The notes under the pieces: generated by a model
The model's database searches: none
Told to the model about the DNA's origin: nothing
What the model saw: only the letters and a program-made list of their open reading frames with translations
In this document: piece after piece, positions 35,623 through 44,986 of the stretch
Position numbering within the stretch: position 1 is the stretch's first letter
How the letters are laid out: the number at the start of each line of letters is the position of its first letter
NCBI RefSeq assembly: GCF_000230835.1
Contig: NZ_CM001240.1
Coordinates: forward strand, 4,351,779 to 4,415,778
From: Clostridium sp. DL-VIII
GTDB lineage: Bacteria > Bacillota > Clostridia > Clostridiales > Clostridiaceae
Length of the DNA: 64,000 bases
Direction of reading: 5' to 3'
Translations under genes and position numbers: made by a program

Positions 35623-38460
35623 CTAAAATAAATCATTGATTTGTTTGAAAAACTCATGGCATCCTTTTATATCATGATTCAAAGCCTCTACTTCAAGTTT
35701 TATTGCCAATTCATGAATGGAAGTTATTCTCAAAGTTCCGGAAGAGCCTTTTAATTCATGCGTCAATTTTGCCAACTTCTCAAATTCATTATTTTTAATA
35801 GCTTCATCAATACCTGATATTAAATCCGGAAGACACTTTATATAATCCTCAAATATTTCCATCGCATCATCTTTATCCAATCCCGTAACTTCAACAAAGC
35901 GATCAATATTATCATCTATTATCTTATTATAATTGGGCTCATCATTTCCATATTTCATATTTTCTTCTATCATCTTAAACATTTTATCAAAATCAATCGG
36001 TTTACTTATGTAAGCATCCATTCCAGCTTTAATACATTTTTCACAATCTCCAGCCATTGCATTAGCAGTCATCGCAATAATTGTAGTATGTTTCTTATCC
36101 CCTTCAAGGTGCCTTATTCTTGCCGTGCTTTCATAACCATCCATAACTGGCATCTGACAATCCATAAAAACAACATCATAATCTTTTTTAGACACTGCAT
36201 CTAACGCATCACTTCCATTTATCGCCACATCACAAGTCATATTACGAGATTTAAGCATCCTTATAACTATTTTACGATTGACTTCATTGTCTTCAACCAA
36301 TAAGATCTTTGGGTTTAGTGCATTATTAAAATTTTTAATATTATGTTTTATTATGGCTTGCTCTTCTTCATTTTCCAAGCCTAGTGTTTTAGCAATGCAG
36401 CTTAACAAGTCATCTTTCTTAACAGGTTTAGCTAAAAGAGTTGAAAATCCATATTCTTTTATAGACTTTATATCTACCTTTTGCGTAACAGATGTTAAAA
36501 GTATTAACTGAATATCCTTTGCAAATGGCATTGTTCTTAATGTTGTTGCAAGTTCATATCCATTCATTCCTGGCATTTGATAGTCTATAAGAGCAATATT
36601 TATTTTATTTTCTGTATTTGCCTTTGAAATAATTGCAGTAATGGCGCTAGTGGCACCTTCAGCTTGAAATATATTTAAACCTGTCTTTTCTAGGTGTGAA
36701 CTAAAAATATTCCTATTATTTTCATTATCATCTACAATTAGAACATTAATATTCTTAAATTTTTCAAAGTCAAATTTCTGTTTATTAGCTCTTTTCGCTA
36801 TTTTTAATCTCACATTAAACTTAAATGTAGAACCTTCCCCAAATACACTCTGAGCCCAAATTTCTCCACCCATCATTTTAACTAATTCATTACATATGGC
36901 AAGTCCAAGTCCTGTCCCTCCATATTTTCTTGTTGTAGATGCATCTGCTTGACTAAAGGATTTAAATATCTTATTAATATCTTCTTTACGTATTCCAATT
37001 CCAGTGTCTTTTACCTCGAAATTCAATAGCGCCATCTCATTTTCTTCCTCTAAATAACTTACAGAAACAGAAATTTCACCTTCCGTTGTAAATTTCACAG
37101 CATTGCTTATAAGATTATTTAATATTTGCCTAAGCCTTGACGGATCACCAATAACTTCTTCTGGCACACCTGATTTAATCATCGCATAAAGTTCGATTCC
37201 TTTTGTAGCAGCTTTTGGCGCTATTAATGAAACAGCATCTTCAATTGTAGTCCTTAAATTAAATTTTATGTTCTCCATAGTAAGTTTTTTAGCTTCGATT
37301 TTTGAAAAATCCAGTATATCATTAACAATATCTAATAATATGTCAGACGCAGATTTAGCTTCACGTATAAATTCTCTTTGTTCCGTTGACAAATCAGTTG
37401 ACTGCAGCAATTCAAGAAAACCAAATATTCCATTCATTGGCGTCCTTATTTCATGAGACATATTAGCAATGAACTGACTCTTTGCTATATTGGCAGCTTC
37501 AGCCTGTTCTTTCGCTTTATAAAGTTCAGTTTCAGCTTTCCTTTGTTCTGTAATGTCATTAGCTGTACAAATTAGATACATTATATTTCCCGCTTCATCT
37601 AATTGAGGCTTACTTTTTATTTTTAATAATCTATTTTCGCCTTTCCAATTCTTGATCTCAAGTTCCTTTTTAATAGGCATATTACTTTGAAACAATTCCC
37701 AATTAAATTCTGAAAGTTTATTAGCAGTATTTATGTCAAATACATCATATAAATCCTGAAAGTCCATATCACTTTTGTTCTTTCCAAAAAACTTTGCATG
37801 GGCCTCATTAACAGTTGCATATGAAGTAACATTTTTCAATGCCCATATTTGTGCTTCAGAATTATTAAGTAAAATCGCTTGTCCATTAATTGTCGACTTA
37901 TAAGTTTTTTCCTTCTCTATTCTTGCTTTCGTATATGAAAAAACTTTCGAAATGTCTTTTAATGCCTTCATACTATTTTTTTCCCATATTATATATCTAG
38001 ACAAACTTTCATAACCTATAAAACCGACTAATTTATCTTCATCTTCTAATGGAATTGTAAGAGAAGATTTTATTTCCTCCATCCTAAAAGCCTCTGCTTC
38101 CAACATGGCTTCATCAGGAATATCCTCTTTGTTATTTATTGCAACAAATCCATTGTTTTTAATTTCTCGAATAAGCCAAGGAAATGCGTAAACCGCCTCT
38201 TCTTCTTCTACTTCTCTTTTAGGTTTTACACTTTCTTTATTCCACTGACAATCTATCCGCATAAAAGTAGGATCTTTAGAAAAATAATAAATATAAATCC
38301 TATCAAGATCAAAGAGATTACCTATTTCTTCAAATGATCTTTTAAACTCACTTTGATAATTAGTGCTATGTATATATGAGAACTTTTGAAAAGTATTATA
38401 AATTAACTTTTCATATTCATCTGAATCCCTAATAATTTCATACATATCCTTATCCCCCAT
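35623..38460 (-). CDS. Hybrid sensor histidine kinase (GAF-PAS-HisKA-HATPase-REC-REC-HPt)
   Basis: A 945-residue soluble kinase with no transmembrane segment, so it senses in the cytoplasm. Domain order: GAF (about 40-190), PAS (about 195-310), HisKA with [12 protein letters not shown] (His near 335), HATPase ([25 protein letters not shown]), two receivers ([10 protein letters not shown] with [20 protein letters not shown] with [10 protein letters not shown]) and a C-terminal HPt ([12 protein letters not shown]). This is a full phosphorelay in one protein. It lies 17 bp after the HD-GYP gene and before a lone receiver, which is probably the final acceptor. Confidence 0.93.
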   Translation of the reverse strand: MGDKDMYEIIRDSDEYEKLIYNTFQKFSYIHSTNYQSEFKRSFEEIGNLFDLDRIYIYYFSKDPTFMRIDCQWNKESVKPKREVEEEEAVYAFPWLIREIKNNGFVAINNKEDIPDEAMLEAEAFRMEEIKSSLTIPLEDEDKLVGFIGYESLSRYIIWEKNSMKALKDISKVFSYTKARIEKEKTYKSTINGQAILLNNSEAQIWALKNVTSYATVNEAHAKFFGKNKSDMDFQDLYDVFDINTANKLSEFNWELFQSNMPIKKELEIKNWKGENRLLKIKSKPQLDEAGNIMYLICTANDITEQRKAETELYKAKEQAEAANIAKSQFIANMSHEIRTPMNGIFGFLELLQSTDLSTEQREFIREAKSASDILLDIVNDILDFSKIEAKKLTMENIKFNLRTTIEDAVSLIAPKAATKGIELYAMIKSGVPEEVIGDPSRLRQILNNLISNAVKFTTEGEISVSVSYLEEENEMALLNFEVKDTGIGIRKEDINKIFKSFSQADASTTRKYGGTGLGLAICNELVKMMGGEIWAQSVFGEGSTFKFNVRLKIAKRANKQKFDFEKFKNINVLIVDDNENNRNIFSSHLEKTGLNIFQAEGATSAITAIISKANTENKINIALIDYQMPGMNGYELATTLRTMPFAKDIQLILLTSVTQKVDIKSIKEYGFSTLLAKPVKKDDLLSCIAKTLGLENEEEQAIIKHNIKNFNNALNPKILLVEDNEVNRKIVIRMLKSRNMTCDVAINGSDALDAVSKKDYDVVFMDCQMPVMDGYESTARIRHLEGDKKHTTIIAMTANAMAGDCEKCIKAGMDAYISKPIDFDKMFKMIEENMKYGNDEPNYNKIIDDNIDRFVEVTGLDKDDAMEIFEDYIKCLPDLISGIDEAIKNNEFEKLAKLTHELKGSSGTLRITSIHELAIKLEVEALNHDIKGCHEFFKQINDLF

Positions 38461-38477
38461 AAAACTCTTCCCCTAAT

Positions 38478-39548
38478 CTAAATTTCACAAGCCTTTGAAA
38501 TAAATAATGTTAATTCTTTTAATAAATCAACTTCATACGGTTCTGAAATTGTATTTCCATTTTTATCATATATAACTTTTACTACTGGACGCAGCGGCAT
38601 AGAAGTATTTTGCTTTATTACTAAGCCCTTTTCGTTTGAGCTTAAAATTACAGCACTTCCTGTTGGGAATGCAGCTATATTCCTAGTAAATTTTTTTACA
38701 ATTTCCCCATCAAAATAAATATTACTCATTCCTACAAGATATTCAATAACTTCATTTACACTTTTAGGCCCAGATCCATTCTTACCAGTTATCAAATTAT
38801 CAAACGCATCACATATTGATACTATTTTTGCAATTTCGTTTATTTCATTACCTTTTAATTTTAACGGATAACCACTGCCATCACTTCTTTCATGGTGCAT
38901 TAGTGCAGTTACCTTTACATAGGCATTCCATTGATGCTGCTCACCTAAAAAATCATAGCCGACTTTTGGATGATGAAGTTCAATATATGAATCCAATTCT
39001 TCCCTAGTTTTAAATTCTGATATAATTTTCTTATCATTCATTATTTTTATTCTACCTATATCATGCAGCATTGCAGCTGCTGCTACATCTTTAAGCTTTG
39101 ACATGGTATACCCCATATGCGTTCCTATTATTGTAGCTAATACACAAACATTCACAGAATGAGTATATATATTATTGTCGCTTGCACTTATTTCTGCAAC
39201 ATTTATTAAAACATCTTTATTTGAAAGTATATCCTCAATAACTGAGTTTACTGAATTCATGACACTTTTATTATCAGTTTTTCCTTCACGACAATATATT
39301 TGAATCATCTCTTTTACCGCATGCTTACTCATTTGCCTTGTTTTATCAGAAATACTCTCCTCAATTTCTATATTCTTTGATATTTCGTCATCAATATATA
39401 CAGAAATGATTCCAAGTTCTTTAATTCTTTCAATATAATAGGGTTTAAGTTTTACTCCAACACTAAGTAAGACTCTGCCTGATTCATCGAAAATTTGTTT
39501 TCCAAGTATTTCATCTCCTTTTAGGCTGGAGACATTAACAACTCTCAT
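38478..39548 (-). CDS. HD-GYP domain protein (probable c-di-GMP phosphodiesterase)
   Basis: A 356-residue protein. An N-terminal region of about 130 residues without a recognised domain (MRVVNVSSLKGDEILGKQIFDESGRVLL, a DUF3391-like start) is followed by a HD-GYP domain: AAMLHDIGR, LHHPKVGYDFL, and HHERSDGSGYP, the GYP signature. These enzymes hydrolyse cyclic-di-GMP. The start is ATG 39548 with GGAGG upstream; a TTG four codons earlier overlaps that site. It is the first gene of the operon with the hybrid kinase and the receiver, joining c-di-GMP turnover to a phosphorelay. Confidence 0.88.
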   Translation of the reverse strand: MRVVNVSSLKGDEILGKQIFDESGRVLLSVGVKLKPYYIERIKELGIISVYIDDEISKNIEIEESISDKTRQMSKHAVKEMIQIYCREGKTDNKSVMNSVNSVIEDILSNKDVLINVAEISASDNNIYTHSVNVCVLATIIGTHMGYTMSKLKDVAAAAMLHDIGRIKIMNDKKIISEFKTREELDSYIELHHPKVGYDFLGEQHQWNAYVKVTALMHHERSDGSGYPLKLKGNEINEIAKIVSICDAFDNLITGKNGSGPKSVNEVIEYLVGMSNIYFDGEIVKKFTRNIAAFPTGSAVILSSNEKGLVIKQNTSMPLRPVVKVIYDKNGNTISEPYEVDLLKELTLFISKACEI

Positions 39549-39787
39549 AGAAACCTCCAAATGAATAATTACCTTATCTAATAGACAATTTAAATTATTT
39601 TATCATTATATTAAGTCCAGTATTATCCTACCAATTAAGCCAAAAATAGCATATTGTTAAGATTAATACTTCTTTAATTATATTAGCATATTATTACACA
39701 TTTGGCTACAATAAAGGGATGAATTAAAAGGTTTGCCAAGTTAATGACTTAAAATTATAAAAATCAAATATCTCTTCTAACCTTATT

Positions 39788-39877
39788 CTAAAATTTTAGT
39801 GCAGTATAATATATGAATACATAAATCAATATAGCAAATACTGAAAATATAGAAAAATACACTATTAATTTTGACAT
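39788..39877 (-). CDS. Very small single-span membrane protein (29 residues)
   Basis: MSKLIVYFSIFSVFAILIYV, then FIYYTALKF: one hydrophobic helix with a short basic start. AAGGAG lies 8 nt before the ATG. Length and shape recall small regulatory membrane peptides such as KdpF, but no partner genes are near. It is alone in the 600-bp gap between the HD-GYP gene and the multi-PAS kinase. Confidence 0.5.
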   Translation of the reverse strand: MSKLIVYFSIFSVFAILIYVFIYYTALKF

Positions 39878-39945
39878 GTATCAAACTCCTTTCATATAAT
39901 CTATATTGTAATATTAATATAATTATTTTGCAATTAACTGAAAAC

Positions 39946-39981
39946 AGAGGCAAATCAAGCATTTCTACTTAATTTGCCTCT
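39946..39981. terminator. Orphan terminator-like hairpin
   Basis: A perfect 10-bp stem (AGAGGCAAAT/ATTTGCCTCT, 16-nt loop) is followed on the plus strand by AAAATATTATTTTTTT. No gene on that strand ends here, so it may end a small RNA or limit read-through toward the kinase at 40147. Confidence 0.45.
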
Positions 39982-40146
39982 AAAATATTATTTTTTTATA
40001 ACAAATTATGATTATATTTATGAATTATACAGTTTTCATTATTTTTCTTCTAATTCAAAATATAGTAAAGCATATTCTTATATGGTATTATATTTTTATA
40101 CTAAAATGCAATTTAAATCTATTTCTATACTAATGGGGGGAGTACT

Positions 40147-42489
40147 TTGAATAATGATTTATTATATCATGTACGAAAATCTATAATTAAAGAAAGGAAT
40201 GACATTATACTAGATGTAAATGACAATTTTTTAGATCTAACACAGTTCAGTAAGAACGAATTATGTGGAAAAAACATTACTGATGTCTTACAAACGTTAT
40301 TTAGGGGTAACTATAAAATCAACATAACTGAGGAGGAATTTGATTCTGTAATATTTACTAAAAGCTTTGATGTAAGATTTATCAAGGTAAAAAAATATAA
40401 AAACTTTAACAATAACAGTACTTTATATATTTTTAATGAATTAGAAAACTCAAGATTAGACAATAAACTGCTTTTCATTGAAAACTTAATAAACGATAAT
40501 AAAATAGGTATAGGAATTTATACTGCTAATGACTTAAAACTTATTAAGTCAAATCAAAAATACTTAGATTACATGCCAAAACCTTTTAATAAAAAGGAAC
40601 TTGTTTATGGAAAATGCATACATGAATTTATAGATAACATTGAAAAATATGGTACAAGGAATATTTTTTTTAAAGCTATAAAAAATAATAAACCTACATA
40701 CTTAACCGAATTGCCAGAATTTCTTTTAGACCATAATGATTACTGGGACAACACTATTACTCCAATTTATGAAAATGGAGAAGTAAAATTTGTTATGTCT
40801 ATGTTAGAAAACGTTACTGATAGAGTCCTTAGCCGAAAACATATACAAGCAAAAAACAAACAATTAGGGGCTATTATTGAAGGTGTTGAAGATATAATTT
40901 CAATAGTTGATAAACATGGGAAATACATAACTAAAAGCAACATATTTAAAAACTTATTTGATAATATTGATAATAAGGATGATGATTTAGAACATTTAAT
41001 TAAATCTGGCATCTATTATGATTTACATAACAATCCATTATCTTCAGATAATCTATGTTTTAATAAATTATTAAAAGGAATAAAAATGAAAGATCAAAAG
41101 CTAAAATATATATCATTAAATAAAGAATATTATTTTTCCTGTACTACAATACCTATTTTTGATGACAATAATAAATTCGAAACAGGGATTATAGTGACAC
41201 AAGATATTACTGAACTCGTAAAAAACACAAAGCTTATGTACAATCAAAAAAAAGAACTTGAAGTAATATTTGATAACATATACGATGGAATAGCAATAAT
41301 AAACAAAAGTGGTAAATACACAAAAACCAATAAATTTTTTACGAACGTCCTAACTGCAGATAACAGCCTGGTAACTTTGGATAGAATTGGAGAAACTTTG
41401 ATTAAAGGACAAAAATATTATAATGAAAATGATGAAGAACTAACTATAGAAGATTTGCCATCATATAAGGTTTTGAAAGGCGAAATTGTAAAAGACCAAC
41501 GAGTAATACTAAAAAAGAAGTACGGAAAAACTTATCTTGATTTTAATGGAATTCCTATTTTTGATGAAAATAAAAACTTTCAGTGTGGTATAATTCTTTC
41601 ACATGATATATCACATATTATAAAAAATAATATTAGATTAAAAGAAGAACAACTTCTCATTCTTAAAGCAGAACATGAAAAGTTAGAAGAAGCTGAAAAA
41701 AACATTGTAATGAAAGATGAATTTATAAGCCTAATTTCTCATGAATTCAAAACGCCATTAAATGTAATATTTTCTGCAATTCAATTAATTGAAAGTGCAT
41801 ACATAAATGATATACCTGATAAAGTGAAGAGTTTAATAAAAAATATAAAACAAAATACATTTAGGCAGTTGCGACTTGTAAATAATTTATTAGATATTAC
41901 TAGATTAAACTCAGGACAGTTTAAATTACATATACAAAATATTGATATTGTATCCTTAACAAAACAAATTTCCCACTCCGTAAAATTATATTCAAATCAA
42001 AAAAATATTAAATTACTCTTTAAATGTAGTTTATTATATAGAGAAATAGCTATTGATGATGAAAAATTCGAACGGATTATGTTAAACCTTCTTTCTAATG
42101 CAATAAAATTTACAGATGAGGGCGGTACTGTTTCTGTAAGCCTTGGTGAAAATATTGATACAAATTCTATAATAGTCGAGGTATCTGATACAGGAATAGG
42201 AATTCCTAAAGATAAACAAAAGCTTATATTTGAAAGATTTGGCCAAGTGGAAAACAACTTATCAAGGCCTGCTGAAGGAACAGGAATTGGATTATTTCTT
42301 GTAAAGAAATTAGTAGATGCTTTAAATGGGAGAATATCATTGGAAAGTGAGCCCAATAGTGGAAGCACTTTTAGAATAACTTTACCAGCAAATCAATATT
42401 TGGATGCTGATAACTCAGAAGTATTTAATAACGGAAATAATACATTAGTTAATGCACTAAACGTTGAATTTTCAGACGTATATCTATAA
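40147..42489 (+). CDS. Multi-PAS sensor histidine kinase (orphan)
   Basis: A 780-residue soluble kinase with four PAS-like segments (around residues 10-100, 110-230, 240-360 and 370-500). HisKA follows, with LISHEFKTPLNVI (His near 532), then HATPase with NLLSNAIKFTDEGG, DTGIGIPKDK and GTGIGLFLVKKL. The start is TTG after GGGGGG. No response regulator is adjacent, as for clostridial orphan kinases that feed Spo0A. The C-terminus NALNVEFSDVYL is nearly the same as in the kinases at 52343 and 58259, although the sensor parts are unrelated. Confidence 0.9.
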   Translation: MNNDLLYHVRKSIIKERNDIILDVNDNFLDLTQFSKNELCGKNITDVLQTLFRGNYKINITEEEFDSVIFTKSFDVRFIKVKKYKNFNNNSTLYIFNELENSRLDNKLLFIENLINDNKIGIGIYTANDLKLIKSNQKYLDYMPKPFNKKELVYGKCIHEFIDNIEKYGTRNIFFKAIKNNKPTYLTELPEFLLDHNDYWDNTITPIYENGEVKFVMSMLENVTDRVLSRKHIQAKNKQLGAIIEGVEDIISIVDKHGKYITKSNIFKNLFDNIDNKDDDLEHLIKSGIYYDLHNNPLSSDNLCFNKLLKGIKMKDQKLKYISLNKEYYFSCTTIPIFDDNNKFETGIIVTQDITELVKNTKLMYNQKKELEVIFDNIYDGIAIINKSGKYTKTNKFFTNVLTADNSLVTLDRIGETLIKGQKYYNENDEELTIEDLPSYKVLKGEIVKDQRVILKKKYGKTYLDFNGIPIFDENKNFQCGIILSHDISHIIKNNIRLKEEQLLILKAEHEKLEEAEKNIVMKDEFISLISHEFKTPLNVIFSAIQLIESAYINDIPDKVKSLIKNIKQNTFRQLRLVNNLLDITRLNSGQFKLHIQNIDIVSLTKQISHSVKLYSNQKNIKLLFKCSLLYREIAIDDEKFERIMLNLLSNAIKFTDEGGTVSVSLGENIDTNSIIVEVSDTGIGIPKDKQKLIFERFGQVENNLSRPAEGTGIGLFLVKKLVDALNGRISLESEPNSGSTFRITLPANQYLDADNSEVFNNGNNTLVNALNVEFSDVYL

Positions 42490-42518
42490 CAAAAAGGGCA
42501 AGTAAGCCCTTTTTTGTT
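42488..42518 (+). terminator. Terminator after the multi-PAS kinase
   Basis: AAAAAGGGC/GCCCTTTTT with a short loop and a T-run directly follows the stop codon. Confidence 0.85.
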
Positions 42519-42619
42519 ATAAATATTTCTCAATTCATAAATGAAAAAATATTATTCTAACATTCCAATAAACATTTAAATTTACTTTAAATCGTATAAT
42601 TTGGTTCCTTGATTTATAT

Positions 42620-42802
42620 CTAACTTTTCATTATTTGAATTATTATGTTAACCGTACTTCTATTAATATATGCAATAATACTAAACAATATTTTTCCTAG
42701 GGCACTTCTATTTATATTGAATAACTCAGCAATAATTTTCAAAAGAGTTATAAATGCTTCCCTATTTAATTTATGTATTATTATCAACAAGAAGCTAAAC
42801 AT
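42620..42802 (-). CDS. Possible coupled small ORF (60 residues)
   Basis: Its ATG overlaps the stop codon of the exonuclease gene (TAATG), the usual sign of translational coupling. The product is basic and hydrophobic (LLIIIHKLNREAFITLLKII). No family is recognised, and the open frame could be chance in such AT-rich DNA. Confidence 0.25.
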   Translation of the reverse strand: MFSFLLIIIHKLNREAFITLLKIIAELFNINRSALGKILFSIIAYINRSTVNIIIQIMKS

Positions 42803-43728
42803 TAATTAAAACATAACTTCAAAAATTCTTCTTCATTTAATATTCTTATATCTTGTCCTTTTTTCTTTAAATCCATAGTTTTTTTAAGCTTATTGCTCAT
42901 CTCTTCTCTAGTCAAATCATACACTTCTTTAGTATTGGTAATTAAACAGGTTGTCTTCTTTGTCACAGAACTCCCTACTGCTCCCCCAAGCTTTTTTACT
43001 AGCCCTATTGCCTCATCTCTTGTCATAGAGGCTAAACCACCTGTAAATACAACGACTTCATTTTCAAAGTTGATATAATTGAGATATTTCCCTGTTTCTT
43101 CATTTTTCTTTGACGGACACCTGATTGATCTACTTATGATTCTTCCTTTTGTTGACGAGGGTATGTATCCATTTTTATCAACACTTCCTAAAGTTACTCC
43201 AGTCATTATTGATATTTCATTAATATCTTTTGTTCCTAATTCTTCTGCTATGTTAATCAGAATATTAGCACAAGCTATTGCATCAGCTAAAGCATCATGA
43301 TGTTTAAATTCAAAACCTAAGAATTTATTTACCGTATTAAGCCTTGCATTATCAAGTTCGCTATAAAAATTTCTAGAAAGCTTCATTGTACATATATACT
43401 GAAAGCTTGGTGCTTTTATATTATAAAGTTCTAATGTATTTCTTAATACTGATATATCAAATGATGCATTATGGGCTATAACTAAATTATCATTGAAATA
43501 ATGCTTAATTTTCTCCCATACTTTATCAAATTCCAATTCATCTCGAACCGTACTTGGCCGTATTCCATGGATTCCAATATTTATTGGCATAAATCTCATT
43601 TCCTTAGGTTTTATTAAGTAATGTACTTTTTCTATCATTTTTCCATTTTCTATAACTACTATTCCTATAGAGCATGGGCTATTTCTCTTCTCATTAGCCG
43701 TTTCAAAATCTATACTTACAAAATTCAT
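42802..43728 (-). CDS. DnaQ-family 3'-5' exonuclease with C-terminal BRCT domain
   Basis: A 308-residue protein. The DEDDh exonuclease motifs are VSIDFETA (Exo I), IAHNASFDISVL (Exo II) and KHHDALADAIACANI (Exo III). After a linker, residues 220-305 form a BRCT domain (VVFTGGLASMTRDEAIGLVKKLGGAV) like that of DNA ligase. The combination suggests a nuclease recruited in DNA repair; the substrate is unknown. RBS AGGAG before the ATG. Confidence 0.9.
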   Translation of the reverse strand: MNFVSIDFETANEKRNSPCSIGIVVIENGKMIEKVHYLIKPKEMRFMPINIGIHGIRPSTVRDELEFDKVWEKIKHYFNDNLVIAHNASFDISVLRNTLELYNIKAPSFQYICTMKLSRNFYSELDNARLNTVNKFLGFEFKHHDALADAIACANILINIAEELGTKDINEISIMTGVTLGSVDKNGYIPSSTKGRIISRSIRCPSKKNEETGKYLNYINFENEVVVFTGGLASMTRDEAIGLVKKLGGAVGSSVTKKTTCLITNTKEVYDLTREEMSNKLKKTMDLKKKGQDIRILNEEEFLKLCFN

Positions 43729-43799
43729 TTATTTTCTCCTGCTTCATACTATGATAAATTATTATACACTATAATTTATAACACTTTCATCATTGTATT

Positions 43800-44486
43800 T
43801 TATTTATTTCTACAGGCTTTACTATTTATATGATTACATTCTGACACTGGTTTTATTGCATTACCATTGTCACATGTGCACCAAGACTGTGATTGGAAGG
43901 CCAAAAATATTCCTACCCATCTATTAGTTTTTTCGAAGTAAATAAGTATTCCTCCATCCTGCCATATACCATTGTCTTTTTTCCAGTTATCTGTACTCCC
44001 TTGATTCATATGAATATCATGCATTCCATTTCCTGGTTCAAACTTAAAATATTTATCACTTTTATTTTCTGGTCCCCACTTTTCTCCATATGCATAAATT
44101 ACTGATTCATTACCTATAGCCTTTTTTATATAGAAATCAATTTTTTCATTTAAATCATTATCAGGACCAGTCACCCTAGAAGCAAGAGGTATCATTTTTG
44201 ATGATTCGAATAAATCCCCTCTTATATAATCTAATGCCATGTTTAAAGAATTACTTTGTATTTCTGTAAATCCGGATTTCAACTTTAGAAATTTATCAAT
44301 ATTTTTCCACTTAAAATCTTCATTAATAAAATACAATACCTCTGATGGGTATTCCTCTGATTTAACATTAATAGCAATTCTATACTTCACATCATTTTCA
44401 TCTTTGACAAGAACTTGATAATGAAATTTACCCATTTGTGAGTTAATAGCTTTCGCTTTGAGTACTCCATAGTTTTTTAATGACAA
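43800..44486 (-). CDS. YukJ family protein (DUF2278)
   Basis: A 228-residue soluble protein starting SLKNYGVLKAKAINSQMG, with FHYQVLVKDENDVKYRIAINVKS, the signature start of the YukJ/DUF2278 family. Later parts (GMHDIHMNQGSTDNW, GILIYFEKTNRWVGIFLAFQSQ) also match the family. The C-terminal WCTCDNGNAI...ECNH segment adds three cysteines. The function of the family is not established. The start is TTG with GGGAG 8 nt upstream. A 42-residue gene lies upstream on the same strand, but a terminator separates them. Confidence 0.85.
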   Translation of the reverse strand: MSLKNYGVLKAKAINSQMGKFHYQVLVKDENDVKYRIAINVKSEEYPSEVLYFINEDFKWKNIDKFLKLKSGFTEIQSNSLNMALDYIRGDLFESSKMIPLASRVTGPDNDLNEKIDFYIKKAIGNESVIYAYGEKWGPENKSDKYFKFEPGNGMHDIHMNQGSTDNWKKDNGIWQDGGILIYFEKTNRWVGIFLAFQSQSWCTCDNGNAIKPVSECNHINSKACRNK

Positions 44487-44530
44487 TCAAATCACTCCCT
44501 AATAGAAATTTTCACCAAAATAATAAAATA

Positions 44531-44570
44531 GCACAATATAATAACTATATGTTTGGTAATTATATTGTGC
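44531..44570 (-). terminator. Terminator of the 42-residue gene
   Basis: A perfect 12-bp stem (GCACAATATAAT/ATTATATTGTGC, 16-nt loop) is followed on the minus strand by TATTTTATTATTTT. Confidence 0.65.
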
Positions 44571-44607
44571 TTAATACTTGATAGTATTATATAGATTTAT
44601 TAAATTA

Positions 44608-44736
44608 TTATTTTTCCAGACGTGGAAGTCCCCTTATTGGCTTATGTCTTTTTCTATTTTTTGCTGGCATTGATGTGTCTGAAGAATTATTTTCACTCTC
44701 ATCATTATCTGATGTAATAAATTTGTATTTTGTCAT
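44608..44736 (-). CDS. Small two-part charged peptide (42 residues), hypothetical
   Basis: The peptide starts MTKYKFITSDNDESENNSSD and then turns basic (AKNRKRHKPIRGLPRLEK). GAGGTG lies 6 nt before the ATG, and it has its own terminator, so it looks like a real expressed gene. An acidic leader followed by a basic core is a layout seen in secreted or modified peptides, but no modification or export gene is next to it. No family recognised. Confidence 0.5.
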   Translation of the reverse strand: MTKYKFITSDNDESENNSSDTSMPAKNRKRHKPIRGLPRLEK

Positions 44737-44943
44737 TTTTTTCACCTCAATTTTACTTTTTGCATTTTATATGTTTTATATTCATAGTTTAAGTATCGAT
44801 TCATTAAAATTTTATAAATTATAGCTTTACTTAAAAACTGAACTCATATTATCTACAATTTACAACCATATTGATACATTATATACAAGAAATAATAATA
44901 TTTATCTGTAACAAAATTGTGATAATTAAGGAGTAATATATAA

Positions 44944-44973
44944 ATGTCTTTAACTAAAATTACATTGTTATAA
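44944..44973 (+). CDS. Nine-residue upstream ORF (leader peptide candidate)
   Basis: ATG 44944 with AAGGAG 10 nt upstream encodes MSLTKITLL. It stops 13 bp before the glycosyltransferase ATG, and its stop TAA abuts that gene's RBS (TAAAGGAG). It could tune translation of the next gene or be chance. Confidence 0.25.
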   Translation: MSLTKITLL

Positions 44974-44986
44974 AGGAGTTCATCAT

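Noticed and set aside
39788..39877. KdpF
   Set aside because: The length fits, but sequence similarity is weak and no kdp genes are near.
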